From positions 1 through 22,243 of the forward strand of contig JAEYZD010000190.1 of the NCBI GenBank assembly GCA_023430725.1: DNA of 22,243 bases, written 5' to 3'. Shown here piece after piece: positions 1-7,636 of this stretch (its first letter is position 1; the number at the start of each line of letters is the position of its first letter). This DNA is from Bacteroidota bacterium. Lineage in GTDB: Bacteria > Bacteroidota > Bacteroidia > Bacteroidales > VadinHA17. A program made the position numbers and the translations under genes. The notes beneath the pieces were generated by a model. That model saw nothing but the letters and a program-made list of their open reading frames with translations, was not told the origin of the DNA and searched no databases.

Positions 1-52
1 GTTCTCCGTCGCGGAGGGTGGTATCAAATATTATTACCCTGTTGTTTTCCAT
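1..52 (-). CDS. leuA: 2-isopropylmalate synthase (or related citramalate synthase), N-terminal fragment
   Basis: Only the first 17 codons are inside the window; the gene continues off the left edge. They translate to MENNRVIIFDTTLRDGE, the start signature of the LeuA/CimA/homocitrate synthase family, in which the DTTLRDGEQ motif contributes to the metal and 2-oxoacid site of the TIM barrel. LeuA condenses acetyl-CoA with 2-oxoisovalerate, the first committed step to leucine, and uses the valine precursor made by the genes just upstream. The start lies 19 nt after the ilvC stop, with a purine-rich GGGAGCAG stretch between them as a likely ribosome binding site. It appears to be the fifth gene of the ilvD-ilvB-ilvN-ilvC operon. 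Citramalate synthase begins the same way and cannot be excluded from this fragment. Confidence 0.85.
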   Translation of the reverse strand, partial: MENNRVIIFDTTLRDGE

Positions 53-71
53 TATCACTGCTCCCTGTTTA

Positions 72-1118
72 TCATTTCAACGGCCTCAGTTTCCTCACGG
101 CAGCACCGGCCCTCCAGAGCTCTGAACCGCCCATCTCATTGAGCTCTGCATTGAGTTTCTCGCGGTAATCGGCGGAGCCTGTTGAGCTGAGTACCCTGAC
201 GCACTCTTCGCCTGAGCTGACTTTTTCATAAAGCTCCCTGAAGACCGGCAGGGTAGCCTCACGGAACTTCGGCTTCCAGTCGAGCGCACCGCGCTGTGCC
301 GTGGCACTGCAGTTGGCGTACATCCAGTCCATCCCCTTTTCGTCTACGAGCCTGATGAGGCTCTGTGTAAGCTCTTCAACCGTTTCATTGAATGCCTCGG
401 AGGGGGAGTGGCCATTATCGCGAAGCACCTGGTACTGTGCCTCCATGATCCCCTCGAGGGCGCCCATCAGCACACCCCGCTCGCCGGTAAGATCACTGAA
501 CACCTCCTTCTCAAAGGTGGTGGGGAAGAGGTATCCCGAGCCGATTGCAATGCCCAGGGCAATAGCCCTCTCTTCGGCCCTGCCTGTGAAATCCTGGAAA
601 ACAGAATAGCTTGAATTGATTCCTGCGCCGGCCAGGAAATTACGCCTGACACTGGTTCCTGAACCTTTGGGTGCACAGAGGATGACATCAATGTCCTTCG
701 GAGGGACGACCCCGGTGTGATCCTTGTAAGTCACCGAGAAACCGTGAGAGAAATAGAGCGCCTTGCCAGCTGTGAGATGGGGCTTTAGCTGTGGCCACAA
801 CAGACGCTGTGCTGCATCTGATACGAGGTACTGGATAACAGTGCCCCGCGCCGCCGCCTCCTCAACGGTGAAGAGGGTGGTGCCGGGAACAAACCCGTCT
901 GCCACGGCCCTGTCCCAGTCATTCCTGAATTCAGGGGCCTGGCCTATTATCACATTGATGCCGTTTTCTTTCATATTCAATGCCTGGGCAGGTCCCTGGA
1001 CGCCATAACCTATGACGGCTACAACCTCATTTTTCAGTACCTCGCGCGCTTTTGAGAGCGGAAACTCTTCCCTCGTTACAACAGTCTCAGTTACTCCTCC
1101 AAAATCAATCTGTGCCAT
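72..1118 (-). CDS. ilvC: Ketol-acid reductoisomerase
   Basis: This enzyme carries out the Mg2+-dependent alkyl migration and NAD(P)H reduction of 2-acetolactate or 2-aceto-2-hydroxybutyrate, the second common step of valine/leucine and isoleucine synthesis. The product has 348 residues, the size of short class I enzymes. The Rossmann motif GYGVQG lies at residues 37-42. The C-terminal knotted domain starts near residue 200, and its metal ligands are visible in DLTGERG (D209, E213); a CSATAQRGAL motif follows at about 270-279. The sequence resembles the Bacteroidota/yeast Ilv5 flavour rather than the long E. coli form. The start gives MAQIDFGG with the usual N-terminal extension before the Rossmann fold. 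It follows ilvN by 31 nt and precedes leuA by 19 nt. Cofactor preference (NADPH or NADH) cannot be read safely from the loop after residue 59. Confidence 0.97.
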   Translation of the reverse strand: MAQIDFGGVTETVVTREEFPLSKAREVLKNEVVAVIGYGVQGPAQALNMKENGINVIIGQAPEFRNDWDRAVADGFVPGTTLFTVEEAAARGTVIQYLVSDAAQRLLWPQLKPHLTAGKALYFSHGFSVTYKDHTGVVPPKDIDVILCAPKGSGTSVRRNFLAGAGINSSYSVFQDFTGRAEERAIALGIAIGSGYLFPTTFEKEVFSDLTGERGVLMGALEGIMEAQYQVLRDNGHSPSEAFNETVEELTQSLIRLVDEKGMDWMYANCSATAQRGALDWKPKFREATLPVFRELYEKVSSGEECVRVLSSTGSADYREKLNAELNEMGGSELWRAGAAVRKLRPLK

Positions 1119-1149
1119 AATTATTTATTGTTAGATTAGTGTTATTCAG

Positions 1150-1710
1150 TTAATTATATACCTCTGACGGCTCATGCCTGGTTCTTTCAGCGTCATCCAT
1201 CTCCTTCAGGTAGGCATTAAGTTCCTTGACCTGCCGGGTGATGGCTATCCTGCCGGACCTGACAAACTGGAGCACCCCGCAGGGTTCGAGGAAGGCCAGT
1301 AGTTCGGTGATCTCCTCCTTGCTGCCGCTCTTCTCAACAACTATGTATTCCGGTGTTACCTCGAGTATGCGTGCATGGTAAACCCTGACAAGATCGCTGA
1401 TCATACTGCCTGACATGAGTCCCCTGGTGGCGACTTTGTAAAGGGCGATCTCCTGGCTGATAATATCCTGGTTTGTGTGCACGAATACCTTTATCACGTC
1501 AACCAGCTTTTCAATCTGTCTTGCAACCTTATTCACCATGTCAGGTGTGGTAGTGACGACCATTGTAAGCATCTGGATACCCCTGACTGCTGATTCGGAG
1601 GCAGTTATGCTTTCAATGTTTATCTGCCTGCGGGTCAGGATGAGTGTAATCCGGCTGAGGATGCCTATGTGGTCCTCGGTGAAGAGCGATATTGTGTATT
1701 CCTGTTGCAT
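1150..1710 (-). CDS. ilvN: Acetolactate synthase small (regulatory) subunit
   Basis: This is the regulatory subunit that binds the IlvB catalytic subunit and gives valine feedback control and full activity. The product has 186 residues. The N-terminal ACT domain (about residues 4-80) is clear: YTISLFTEDHIGILSRIT, followed by INIESITASES. A second ACT-like half follows, with VVEKSGSKEEITELLAFLEPCGVLQFVRSG-type features cut by short loops, the layout of IlvN/IlvH proteins. The last 15 or so residues are charged and probably flexible. The gene begins 5 nt after the ilvB stop, so translational coupling with ilvB is likely. The length is slightly above E. coli IlvH (163) but usual for Bacteroidota. 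Confidence 0.95.
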   Translation of the reverse strand: MQQEYTISLFTEDHIGILSRITLILTRRQINIESITASESAVRGIQMLTMVVTTTPDMVNKVARQIEKLVDVIKVFVHTNQDIISQEIALYKVATRGLMSGSMISDLVRVYHARILEVTPEYIVVEKSGSKEEITELLAFLEPCGVLQFVRSGRIAITRQVKELNAYLKEMDDAERTRHEPSEVYN

Positions 1711-1715
1711 GACTG

Positions 1716-3458
1716 TTATCTGTATGTTAGTGTTACTTCTGATACTGATGCTCCCGGCTCAACCATCGGGAGGATATTGGCTTCACGACTAATCACTGTT
1801 TCCAGGATATATGGTCCTTCAGCGGCAAGCATTGTCACTATTGCATCGCGTAGTTCCTCACGGTTTGTTACCCTGTGTGCCGGTATGCCGTATGCACCTG
1901 CGAGGGCCATGAAATCGGGATTGACCATCTCGGTGGATGCATACCTTCCGTTGAAGAACATCTGCTGCCACTGCCGCACCATTCCCAGGAAGCAGTTATT
2001 GAGGAGTATTATTTTGACAGGGATCTGATATTGCATTATGGTACCCAGTTCCTGTACCGTCATCTGGAATCCGCCGTCACCGATAAATGCTATTACCGGC
2101 TTGCCGGGATTTCCTGAGGCTGCTCCCAGCGAGGCCGGGAGGCCAAAACCCATTGTGCCCATCCCTCCCGATGTCACCAGTGTGCTCTTCTCACTGAACC
2201 TGTAGTAGCGTGCCACAGCCATCTGATGCTGTCCGACGTCAGTGACAATCACTGCATCTCCCTCTGTCAGGTCCGAGACTGCTTTCACCACCTCGCCCAT
2301 GCGGATCTCTCCAGCATCCGGCTCTGTTTCCGGCCTGATAACTTTTTCATATTCAACCCTGTCGAGGATCCGGAACTCCCTTATCCACTTCTCCCTGCTG
2401 ACCTGCCGCACAAGGGGAATTAGGGCTCCGAGGACTTCGCGGGCGTCGTTGTTGATCTCGAGGTCGACCCGCACGTTCTTGTTGATTTCCGCCTTATCTA
2501 TCTCGATATGGATAATCCTGGCATCGGGCGCGTATTTTTTCAGGTTACCGGTGACCCGGTCATCGAAACGCATTCCTATGGCAATGATGAGGTCAGCCTG
2601 GTTGGTCAGTACGTTGGGGGCATAGTTGCCGTGCATACCGAGCATTCCTGCAAAGAGTCTGTGCTTATTCGGAAAGGCCGGAAGGCCCAGAAGGGTTGCG
2701 GCAACAGGTATGCCTCCCTTTTCCGCAAGCGCCCGCAGTTCTTCAGCCGCACCGGAGAGGATAATCCCGTGGCCTGCCAGGATCAGCGGCTTTTCGGCAT
2801 GGTTGATCATGACGGCAGCTGACTCGATATCTCTGATCTGCAGCGGTATAACCGGATTGTAGCTTCTTATGTATGTGCACTTCCGGTAGCTGTAACTGAG
2901 GCCTGCAAACTGTGCATCCTTTGAAATGTCAACCAGTACGGGTCCGGGGCGGCCTGACCTGGCTATATAGAAGGCCTTTGCAATTGCATCAGGAATATCC
3001 TCAGCCTTCTTGACCTGTGCGTTCCATTTTGTCACCGGCATGGATATGCCCAGGATGTCAGTCTCCTGGAAGGCATCGGTGCCAATCAGTCCTGATGTAA
3101 CCTGGGCCGTGATAAAGACCACGGGTACTGAATCAAGAAAAGCGTTGGCAATACCTGTCACCAGGTTTGTGGCTCCCGGTCCTGATGTGGCGAAACAAAC
3201 TCCCGGTTTCCCTGTGACCATGGCATAGGCCTGGGAGGCATGAGCCGCACCCTGTTCATGGCGGGCGAGAACATGCCTGAGCCTGTCACTGTAATCGAGC
3301 AGCTTGTCGTAGACCGGCATTATGGCCCCGCCCGGATAACCGAATATTGTATCAACCCCCTCCTCAATCAGGCAACGCAGAAGAGCTTCGGCTCCCGTGA
3401 CCTGAGGTTCAAGGCTTATTTTTTCCTGCTCTGGCGCAGTCTTTATCTTCTCTTTCAT
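1716..3458 (-). CDS. ilvB: Acetolactate synthase large (catalytic) subunit
   Basis: This thiamine-diphosphate enzyme condenses two pyruvates to 2-acetolactate, or pyruvate with 2-oxobutyrate to 2-aceto-2-hydroxybutyrate. The product has 580 residues, the normal length. The catalytic glutamate is E68 in RHEQGAAH. The FAD-type central domain spans about residues 200-350. The ThDP/Mg2+ motif starts at GDGGFQM (460-466) and ends in the NNCFLGMVRQWQQ stretch (487-499) characteristic of acetolactate synthases rather than other ThDP enzymes. The first 18 residues are a charged extension before VTGAEALL. It lies between ilvD (16 nt upstream) and ilvN (5 nt downstream), and no separate promoter is evident. 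Confidence 0.97.
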   Translation of the reverse strand: MKEKIKTAPEQEKISLEPQVTGAEALLRCLIEEGVDTIFGYPGGAIMPVYDKLLDYSDRLRHVLARHEQGAAHASQAYAMVTGKPGVCFATSGPGATNLVTGIANAFLDSVPVVFITAQVTSGLIGTDAFQETDILGISMPVTKWNAQVKKAEDIPDAIAKAFYIARSGRPGPVLVDISKDAQFAGLSYSYRKCTYIRSYNPVIPLQIRDIESAAVMINHAEKPLILAGHGIILSGAAEELRALAEKGGIPVAATLLGLPAFPNKHRLFAGMLGMHGNYAPNVLTNQADLIIAIGMRFDDRVTGNLKKYAPDARIIHIEIDKAEINKNVRVDLEINNDAREVLGALIPLVRQVSREKWIREFRILDRVEYEKVIRPETEPDAGEIRMGEVVKAVSDLTEGDAVIVTDVGQHQMAVARYYRFSEKSTLVTSGGMGTMGFGLPASLGAASGNPGKPVIAFIGDGGFQMTVQELGTIMQYQIPVKIILLNNCFLGMVRQWQQMFFNGRYASTEMVNPDFMALAGAYGIPAHRVTNREELRDAIVTMLAAEGPYILETVISREANILPMVEPGASVSEVTLTYR

Positions 3459-3474
3459 AATTTCTGTTTTACAG

Positions 3475-5301
3475 TCAGATGACCCTCACTGCCCCCTGGT
3501 CTGCCGAGCTCACGTGGGCTGCATATACCTTCAGAGAGGAAGGGATAACCCGGTTTCTTCCGGCAGGGCTGAACGCCAGGTCTCCTTTTTCTCTTTCCAG
3601 GCGGCGTCTTTCCTCCAGGGTCACATCCCTTGCAATTATTGTGATTCTTCTTTCCGGGATACTGATCTCAATTATGTCTCCGTCGCGGATCAGCGCTATT
3701 GTTCCTCCGGCAGCAGCCTCAGGAGAGACATGACCTATGGACAGCCCTGCGGTGCCACCTGAAAAGCGGCCGTCAGTAATAAGGGCGCATCTCTTGTCAA
3801 GCCCTTTTGACTTGAGGTATGAGGTGGGGTAGAGCATCTCCTGCATCCCCGGTCCGCCACGGGGACCTTCATAGCGTATCACCACAGCATCGCCCGCTTT
3901 AACCTGTCCGTTGAGTATTCCGGTGACGGCCTCCTCCTGGGAGTCAAAGGTTACCGCCCTTCCGCGGAAGGTGAACATTGAACTGTCGATGCCGGCTGTT
4001 TTAACTATGCACCCGTCCGGCGCCAGGTTGCCGTACAGCACAGCCAGGCCCCCATCAGCGCTATAGGGATGACCGGCATCTCTTACTGCTCCGCTGACCC
4101 TGTCCCTGTCATGGGAAGAGTACATACGTGATGCTGTGCCGCCATGAAGGCTCCTCACTCCGCCCGGTGCGCTGAGGAAGAGCTGAAGTGCCTGCGGCAG
4201 TGCTTCAGGCCTCATAATATCCCACTCATTTACAGCCTGTGCCAGTGAGGGATAGTCAACTCTTTTCACGGTGGTGTCAAGCAGGCCGGCATGTTCCAGT
4301 TCGCCGAGGATTGCAAAGACCCCTCCGGCACGGTTGATATCCTCAATATGGTAGGAGGATGAAGGAGAGACCTTGCATATGTTTGGCACCCTGCGGGAAA
4401 GTTCATCTATGTCTTTCATCGTGAAATCCACGCCGGCCTCATGGGCTATGGCAAGGAGGTGAAGCACCGTATTGGTCGATCCCCCCATTGCAATGTCCAG
4501 TGACATCGCATTGATGAAGGCAGCCCTGGTGGCAACGGAGCGGGGCAGTACTGAATCATCTCCCTCTTCATAGTATCTCTTTGCCATCTCAGTTATCAGC
4601 CCGGCAGCCCGGGTGAAGAGATGCATTCTGTTCGTGTGGGTTGCCACAACCGTGCCGTTTCCCGGAAGCGCAAGACCCAGCGCTTCAGTCAGGCAGTTCA
4701 TCGAGTTGGCGGTGAACATGCCGGAGCAGGAGCCACAGGTGGGGCAGGCCGACTTTTCTATCTCCAGGAGACTGTCGTCATTGATGCTGTCGTCAGCCGC
4801 GGCCACCATGGCATCAATCAGATCAACGGTTTTCCCGGCTGCCCTTCCTGCCTCCATGGGTCCGCCGGAGACAAATATGGCCGGTATGTTCAGGCGCATG
4901 GCGGCCATAAGCATCCCCGGGGTTATCTTGTCACAGTTGCTTATGCATATCATCGCATCAGCACAATGTGCATTGCAGACGTATTCGACACTGTCGGCAA
5001 TCAGTTCACGCGAGGGAAGAGAGTAGAGCATCCCGGTGTGTCCCATGGCAATACCGTCATCAATTGCAATTGTATTGAATTCGGCAGCGAACATACCGCG
5101 GCTCTCTATTTCCTTTTTGATGATCTGCCCAATCTCATGGAGATGGACATGACCGGGTACAAATTGCGAGAAAGAATTGACGACCGCGATCACCGGTTTG
5201 CCGAACTGTTCTTCCGTCATCCCGTTGGCTCTCCAGAGGCTTCTGGCTCCTGCCATTGTCCTTCCGGTCATTGTCCGTGTGCTCCTGAGTTCTCTCTTCA
5301 T
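3475..5301 (-). CDS. ilvD: Dihydroxy-acid dehydratase
   Basis: This iron-sulfur enzyme dehydrates 2,3-dihydroxy-isovalerate and -methylvalerate to the 2-oxoacid precursors of valine/leucine and isoleucine. The product has 608 residues and aligns by eye with E. coli IlvD over its whole length: TxGRTMAGARSLWRANGM, NSFSQFVPGH, SNCDKITPGM (C123), SACPTCGSCSGMFTANS (C186, C189, C192) and GRFSGGTAGLSIGHVSPEA. The NSFSQ segment has Ser where the [2Fe-2S] type has an extra cluster Cys, so by family knowledge this is probably the oxygen-sensitive E. coli-type [4Fe-4S] enzyme. It is the first gene of the operon. Its start codon lies only 12 nt after the U-run of a leader terminator, without a recognisable Shine-Dalgarno sequence. 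Confidence 0.97.
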   Translation of the reverse strand: MKRELRSTRTMTGRTMAGARSLWRANGMTEEQFGKPVIAVVNSFSQFVPGHVHLHEIGQIIKKEIESRGMFAAEFNTIAIDDGIAMGHTGMLYSLPSRELIADSVEYVCNAHCADAMICISNCDKITPGMLMAAMRLNIPAIFVSGGPMEAGRAAGKTVDLIDAMVAAADDSINDDSLLEIEKSACPTCGSCSGMFTANSMNCLTEALGLALPGNGTVVATHTNRMHLFTRAAGLITEMAKRYYEEGDDSVLPRSVATRAAFINAMSLDIAMGGSTNTVLHLLAIAHEAGVDFTMKDIDELSRRVPNICKVSPSSSYHIEDINRAGGVFAILGELEHAGLLDTTVKRVDYPSLAQAVNEWDIMRPEALPQALQLFLSAPGGVRSLHGGTASRMYSSHDRDRVSGAVRDAGHPYSADGGLAVLYGNLAPDGCIVKTAGIDSSMFTFRGRAVTFDSQEEAVTGILNGQVKAGDAVVIRYEGPRGGPGMQEMLYPTSYLKSKGLDKRCALITDGRFSGGTAGLSIGHVSPEAAAGGTIALIRDGDIIEISIPERRITIIARDVTLEERRRLEREKGDLAFSPAGRNRVIPSSLKVYAAHVSSADQGAVRVI

Positions 5302-5313
5302 TGGTGCCGGGTT

Positions 5314-5346
5314 AAAAAAAAAGCTCCCCGGTTTTCCGGGAAGCTT
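5314..5346 (-). terminator. Intrinsic terminator in the ilv leader (attenuator)
   Basis: Read on the minus strand, AAGCTTCCCGG (5346-5336), loop AAAA and CCGGGGAGCTT (5331-5321) form an 11-bp stem with one G-U pair, directly followed by nine T (to 5314). This is a textbook Rho-independent terminator, yet it lies upstream of ilvD, 12 nt before its start codon, and inside the transcript that begins near 5457. It would stop transcription before the whole operon unless its 5' arm is captured elsewhere. The segment CGGGGAG at 5383-5377 copies part of its 3' arm and can pair with that 5' arm. Confidence 0.9.
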
Positions 5347-5383
5347 TCGTATACTTTTTTTCTTGACTATATATTACTCCCCG
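5337..5383 (-). promoter_or_regulatory. Candidate antiterminator helix of the ilv leader
   Basis: CGGGGAG (5383-5377), starting 1 nt after the leader-peptide stop codon, is complementary to CTTCCCG (5343-5337), which is most of the 5' arm of the terminator. The helix has 7 pairs including one G-U, and a further G-U is possible. When it forms, the terminator cannot. A ribosome sitting on the leader stop codon would cover 5383-5377 and leave the terminator free; one stalled on earlier Ile or Leu codons would not. The pairing is seen directly; its role in regulation is inferred from the classic attenuation model. Confidence 0.7.
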
Positions 5384-5384
5384 T

Positions 5385-5444
5385 TCATCCGCTTATGGCG
5401 ATGAGAATAAAAAGGGCAATAATAAATAGTGATGTATGGTTCAT
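5385..5444 (-). CDS. ilvL: Leader peptide of the ilv/leu operon
   Basis: A 19-codon ORF encodes MNHTSLFIIALFILIAISG and stops with TGA. Eight of its residues are isoleucine (5) or leucine (3), using ATT, ATC, ATA, CTA, CTT and CTC; it has no valine codon. It begins about 13 nt after the predicted transcription start and ends 38 nt before the terminator stem, and it is followed by an alternative pairing segment. Composition, position and downstream structure all match amino-acid leader peptides that sense charged tRNA supply during attenuation. The ribosome binding site is weak (GAG in the preceding 8 nt), as is usual in this phylum. The symbol ilvL is used by analogy; the peptide shows no obvious sequence relation to the E. 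coli one. Confidence 0.8.
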   Translation of the reverse strand: MNHTSLFIIALFILIAISG

Positions 5445-5462
5445 TGTCTCATTTCTGATTGG

Positions 5463-5492
5463 CAAAAATAGGTAATATTTTAAGAAAGCAAG
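5463..5492 (-). promoter_or_regulatory. Bacteroidota-type promoter of the ilv operon
   Basis: On the minus strand CTTG (5492-5489) is followed after 18 nt by TATTTTTG (5470-5463), a full match to the -7 consensus TAnnTTTG of Bacteroidota primary sigma factors with a TTG -33 element at normal spacing. Transcription should start near 5457, about 155 nt before ilvD and just ahead of the leader peptide. Confidence 0.75.
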
Positions 5493-5572
5493 GGAAAGTT
5501 GCATTTATTTTAATTTTTTAAACCGCTCTTATACCTATTAATAAATGGAAGGATTAAAAAAGTATATTTCTT

Positions 5573-7129
5573 TCAATGTGCCTTTTCGCTTGTTTTACGG
5601 TTTGCATAGTACTTCAGGAAGTGATTCTTGGCAAAACCGGTGAACATCCCGGGCTGGCGCATGCTCACAAGCAGTTTCATGTCGGGTTTGCCTGTGGCAG
5701 TACGTATCGGTTCATAGTTACCCTTGCTGTGAAGGACCACTGTTCTTCCGGTCCCCGGTACAGCAGGGGGAGTCTTAAAAGTAAGCCTCGCCTCATTATT
5801 GATCAACGGTTGAACGAGGTACATATCATCATCAGCTCTCAGTAGCGGCGTTACCTCTTTTCCGGTTTCATCAGCGGCATACTCCACACTGACAACTGAT
5901 TTTGCCATTTCCCTGTCAGCAGTGAAGTCCATCCCTGCAAAATCAAGTTCCCAGAACAATACCCCTGAGACAAGTTTGACGTTCACCTTATCGCCGCTGA
6001 CGCCGGAAAGGTCAAAATGCAGCACGTCCTTTTTGTCCCGCGCCGGACCGGGCACATTGTAATAGTCAACAAATCTGAGCCCGGTGTTTGTTTCAAGCCA
6101 GACGGCCAGCGGAATGCCCTGGTCCAGCGACCATTGCAGCAAATCCTCCCGTGACCTCCGGTTCCTTATCTTAACCCACTCATCATACCTGTTGCCAAAC
6201 ATATCAGATAACTGTGCGAACATGTAATCAAGCCACATTGTGTTCTTCCCTGATATCACAAGCTTAGCCCTGTCACTGTTTGCCGGCCTGTCAAACGAGA
6301 GGCTTATTGTGTCCATTAAAAGTGCATCATCCCGGATTTCACTGATATGCCTTTTGCTGTCATAATCAGTCAGTTCGGCCAGGATTGACTTCCCATAGGC
6401 ATTTGTGGCGCTGAGGGGTTGCCTGATATCAGTCATTGAATGGGCAACACCGTATTTATCCACCACTATTTCAGCGTCAGCCGGATGGTCAAATACAAGC
6501 AGTTCAGCCAGGTTTGTATTCTGTATCTCCTGCACCTCATTTGTAATCCTGATTTTGTATTGGTTATCCACCGGGCTGATTGCCTTCAGGGTTATATAAT
6601 CATCTCTTTCGATTGGTGTTGCCGTTGCTCCGCTGTATAACTCCCCTTCGAGGGTGATATCCGCAGCACTCTCGCTGTAAACATACGGACATGAAATCCC
6701 TTTGGTAATCAATACAATAATTATATATGTCCAGAAGGCGCCCGCTGCTGCTCCGGCAACAGCAGTGATTGTTCTGCCGGCTTCAACCTTGAAAATTTCA
6801 GCTTTGGCAATATTGGCAACCGGTATGCTGATTTTGTTTCCGTCAGCAATTATTGCTGAATCAGGGGCAACATATATATGCATCACATCACCCTTGCCGG
6901 GTTTCTCAGGGGCGGGAGTCATTATTCCTGAGTAGAACCCGTCAGCAAGATATGTATTTGTAATATGGAAGGATGTGTCTGATCTGTGGATGTAAAAGTT
7001 GGTCCTTTCAGAATAGGGTATCTCAGTCCGACTTATCCCGGTCAGGGTACGGCAACCAGAGAACTGGATCAGTATCAGGACTGACAGCACAACTGCTGTT
7101 ATCTGCTGAATTGTATTGAATTTTCTCAT
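5573..7129 (-). CDS. Lipoprotein of unknown function with HIYVAP/NIAKA domain and large C-terminal domain
   Basis: The product has 518 residues and no assigned function. The N-terminus has a hydrophobic signal ending in FSGC (C26), a probable lipoprotein site. Residues about 83-110 carry MHIYVAPDSAIIADG...ANIAKA, shared with the next gene upstream. A Gly/Ala-rich hydrophobic segment (about 121-143) could span or enter a membrane. A second part starts at SCPYVY (about 146-151), with an ERDDY motif soon after. It continues as a predicted beta-rich region holding Trp/Tyr-rich stretches (TMWLDYMF, YDEWVKIR, VLFWELDFAGMDF). I recall similar CP(Y/F)VY...ER.DY arrangements in uncharacterised proteins of several phyla, but no name can be given. 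The gene follows its paralogue by 74 nt. No clear terminator separates its end from the ilv promoter region. Confidence 0.8.
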   Translation of the reverse strand: MRKFNTIQQITAVVLSVLILIQFSGCRTLTGISRTEIPYSERTNFYIHRSDTSFHITNTYLADGFYSGIMTPAPEKPGKGDVMHIYVAPDSAIIADGNKISIPVANIAKAEIFKVEAGRTITAVAGAAAGAFWTYIIIVLITKGISCPYVYSESAADITLEGELYSGATATPIERDDYITLKAISPVDNQYKIRITNEVQEIQNTNLAELLVFDHPADAEIVVDKYGVAHSMTDIRQPLSATNAYGKSILAELTDYDSKRHISEIRDDALLMDTISLSFDRPANSDRAKLVISGKNTMWLDYMFAQLSDMFGNRYDEWVKIRNRRSREDLLQWSLDQGIPLAVWLETNTGLRFVDYYNVPGPARDKKDVLHFDLSGVSGDKVNVKLVSGVLFWELDFAGMDFTADREMAKSVVSVEYAADETGKEVTPLLRADDDMYLVQPLINNEARLTFKTPPAVPGTGRTVVLHSKGNYEPIRTATGKPDMKLLVSMRQPGMFTGFAKNHFLKYYANRKTSEKAH

Positions 7130-7203
7130 CGTGGTCTGTTTAATTGTTCGATATGGCCCCGGAACCCGGCATCAGGTTTATGTACCGGCTAAACCCCGGA
7201 TAT

Positions 7204-7620
7204 TCAACTAAAGAACACCAACACCGTCATGATTATTAATGCCCAGAGGGCTCCGAAACCAATGGTATCTGCAAAGTCTAAATCACTGAAGTCCGCCTTG
7301 GCAATATTCCGGACAGGTACTGTCAGTGTCTGACCATCAATGGTTACGGCTGAAAGGGGTGCAACGTAGATATGCGCGCTGTTGTCCTTTTTCAGCTTGA
7401 TGGAACCGGCACCTATTTGAGCGGTGAGAATACCGTCAGCAATTGCATAACCGGTTGTAGTCCATGAGCTCTCCTCAGCATGAATCACCAGAATCTTTCT
7501 CTCTGGGGGAATCTGGTTTACTGATACGGATTTCAGGCTGTAGCAACCCGTCATTGTCAGGCAGGCCGTAAAGAATATTACACTTTTCAGTGCCTTTTGA
7601 AGGTTTAACTGTTGCAACAT
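7204..7620 (-). CDS. Small lipoprotein of unknown function, paralogue of the downstream gene
   Basis: The product has 138 residues. The N-terminal signal ends in TMTGC (C26), a good lipobox. The middle carries HIYVAPLSAVTIDGQ followed by VPVRNIAKADF, matching the same block of the downstream 518-residue protein. The C-terminus is a hydrophobic stretch (GFGALWALIIMTVLVFFS) that ends the protein where the longer paralogue continues into its C-terminal domain. It may therefore be the stand-alone form of that N-terminal domain, held in an envelope membrane by lipid and by the tail segment. The two genes are probably one transcript. Function is unknown. Confidence 0.75.
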   Translation of the reverse strand: MLQQLNLQKALKSVIFFTACLTMTGCYSLKSVSVNQIPPERKILVIHAEESSWTTTGYAIADGILTAQIGAGSIKLKKDNSAHIYVAPLSAVTIDGQTLTVPVRNIAKADFSDLDFADTIGFGALWALIIMTVLVFFS

Positions 7621-7636
7621 TTCAGTTATATTTCAG

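Noticed and set aside
5301..5460. T-box or metabolite riboswitch ahead of ilvD
   Set aside because: The leader is short, lacks T-box conserved elements, and its parts are fully explained by a coding leader peptide and alternative stems.
4621..5475. Long plus-strand open frame of 284 codons opposite ilvD and its leader
   Set aside because: ilvD on the minus strand matches the family end to end, and the plus-strand translation has no recognisable domain and many low-complexity Cys/His/Gly runs. It is a shadow frame.
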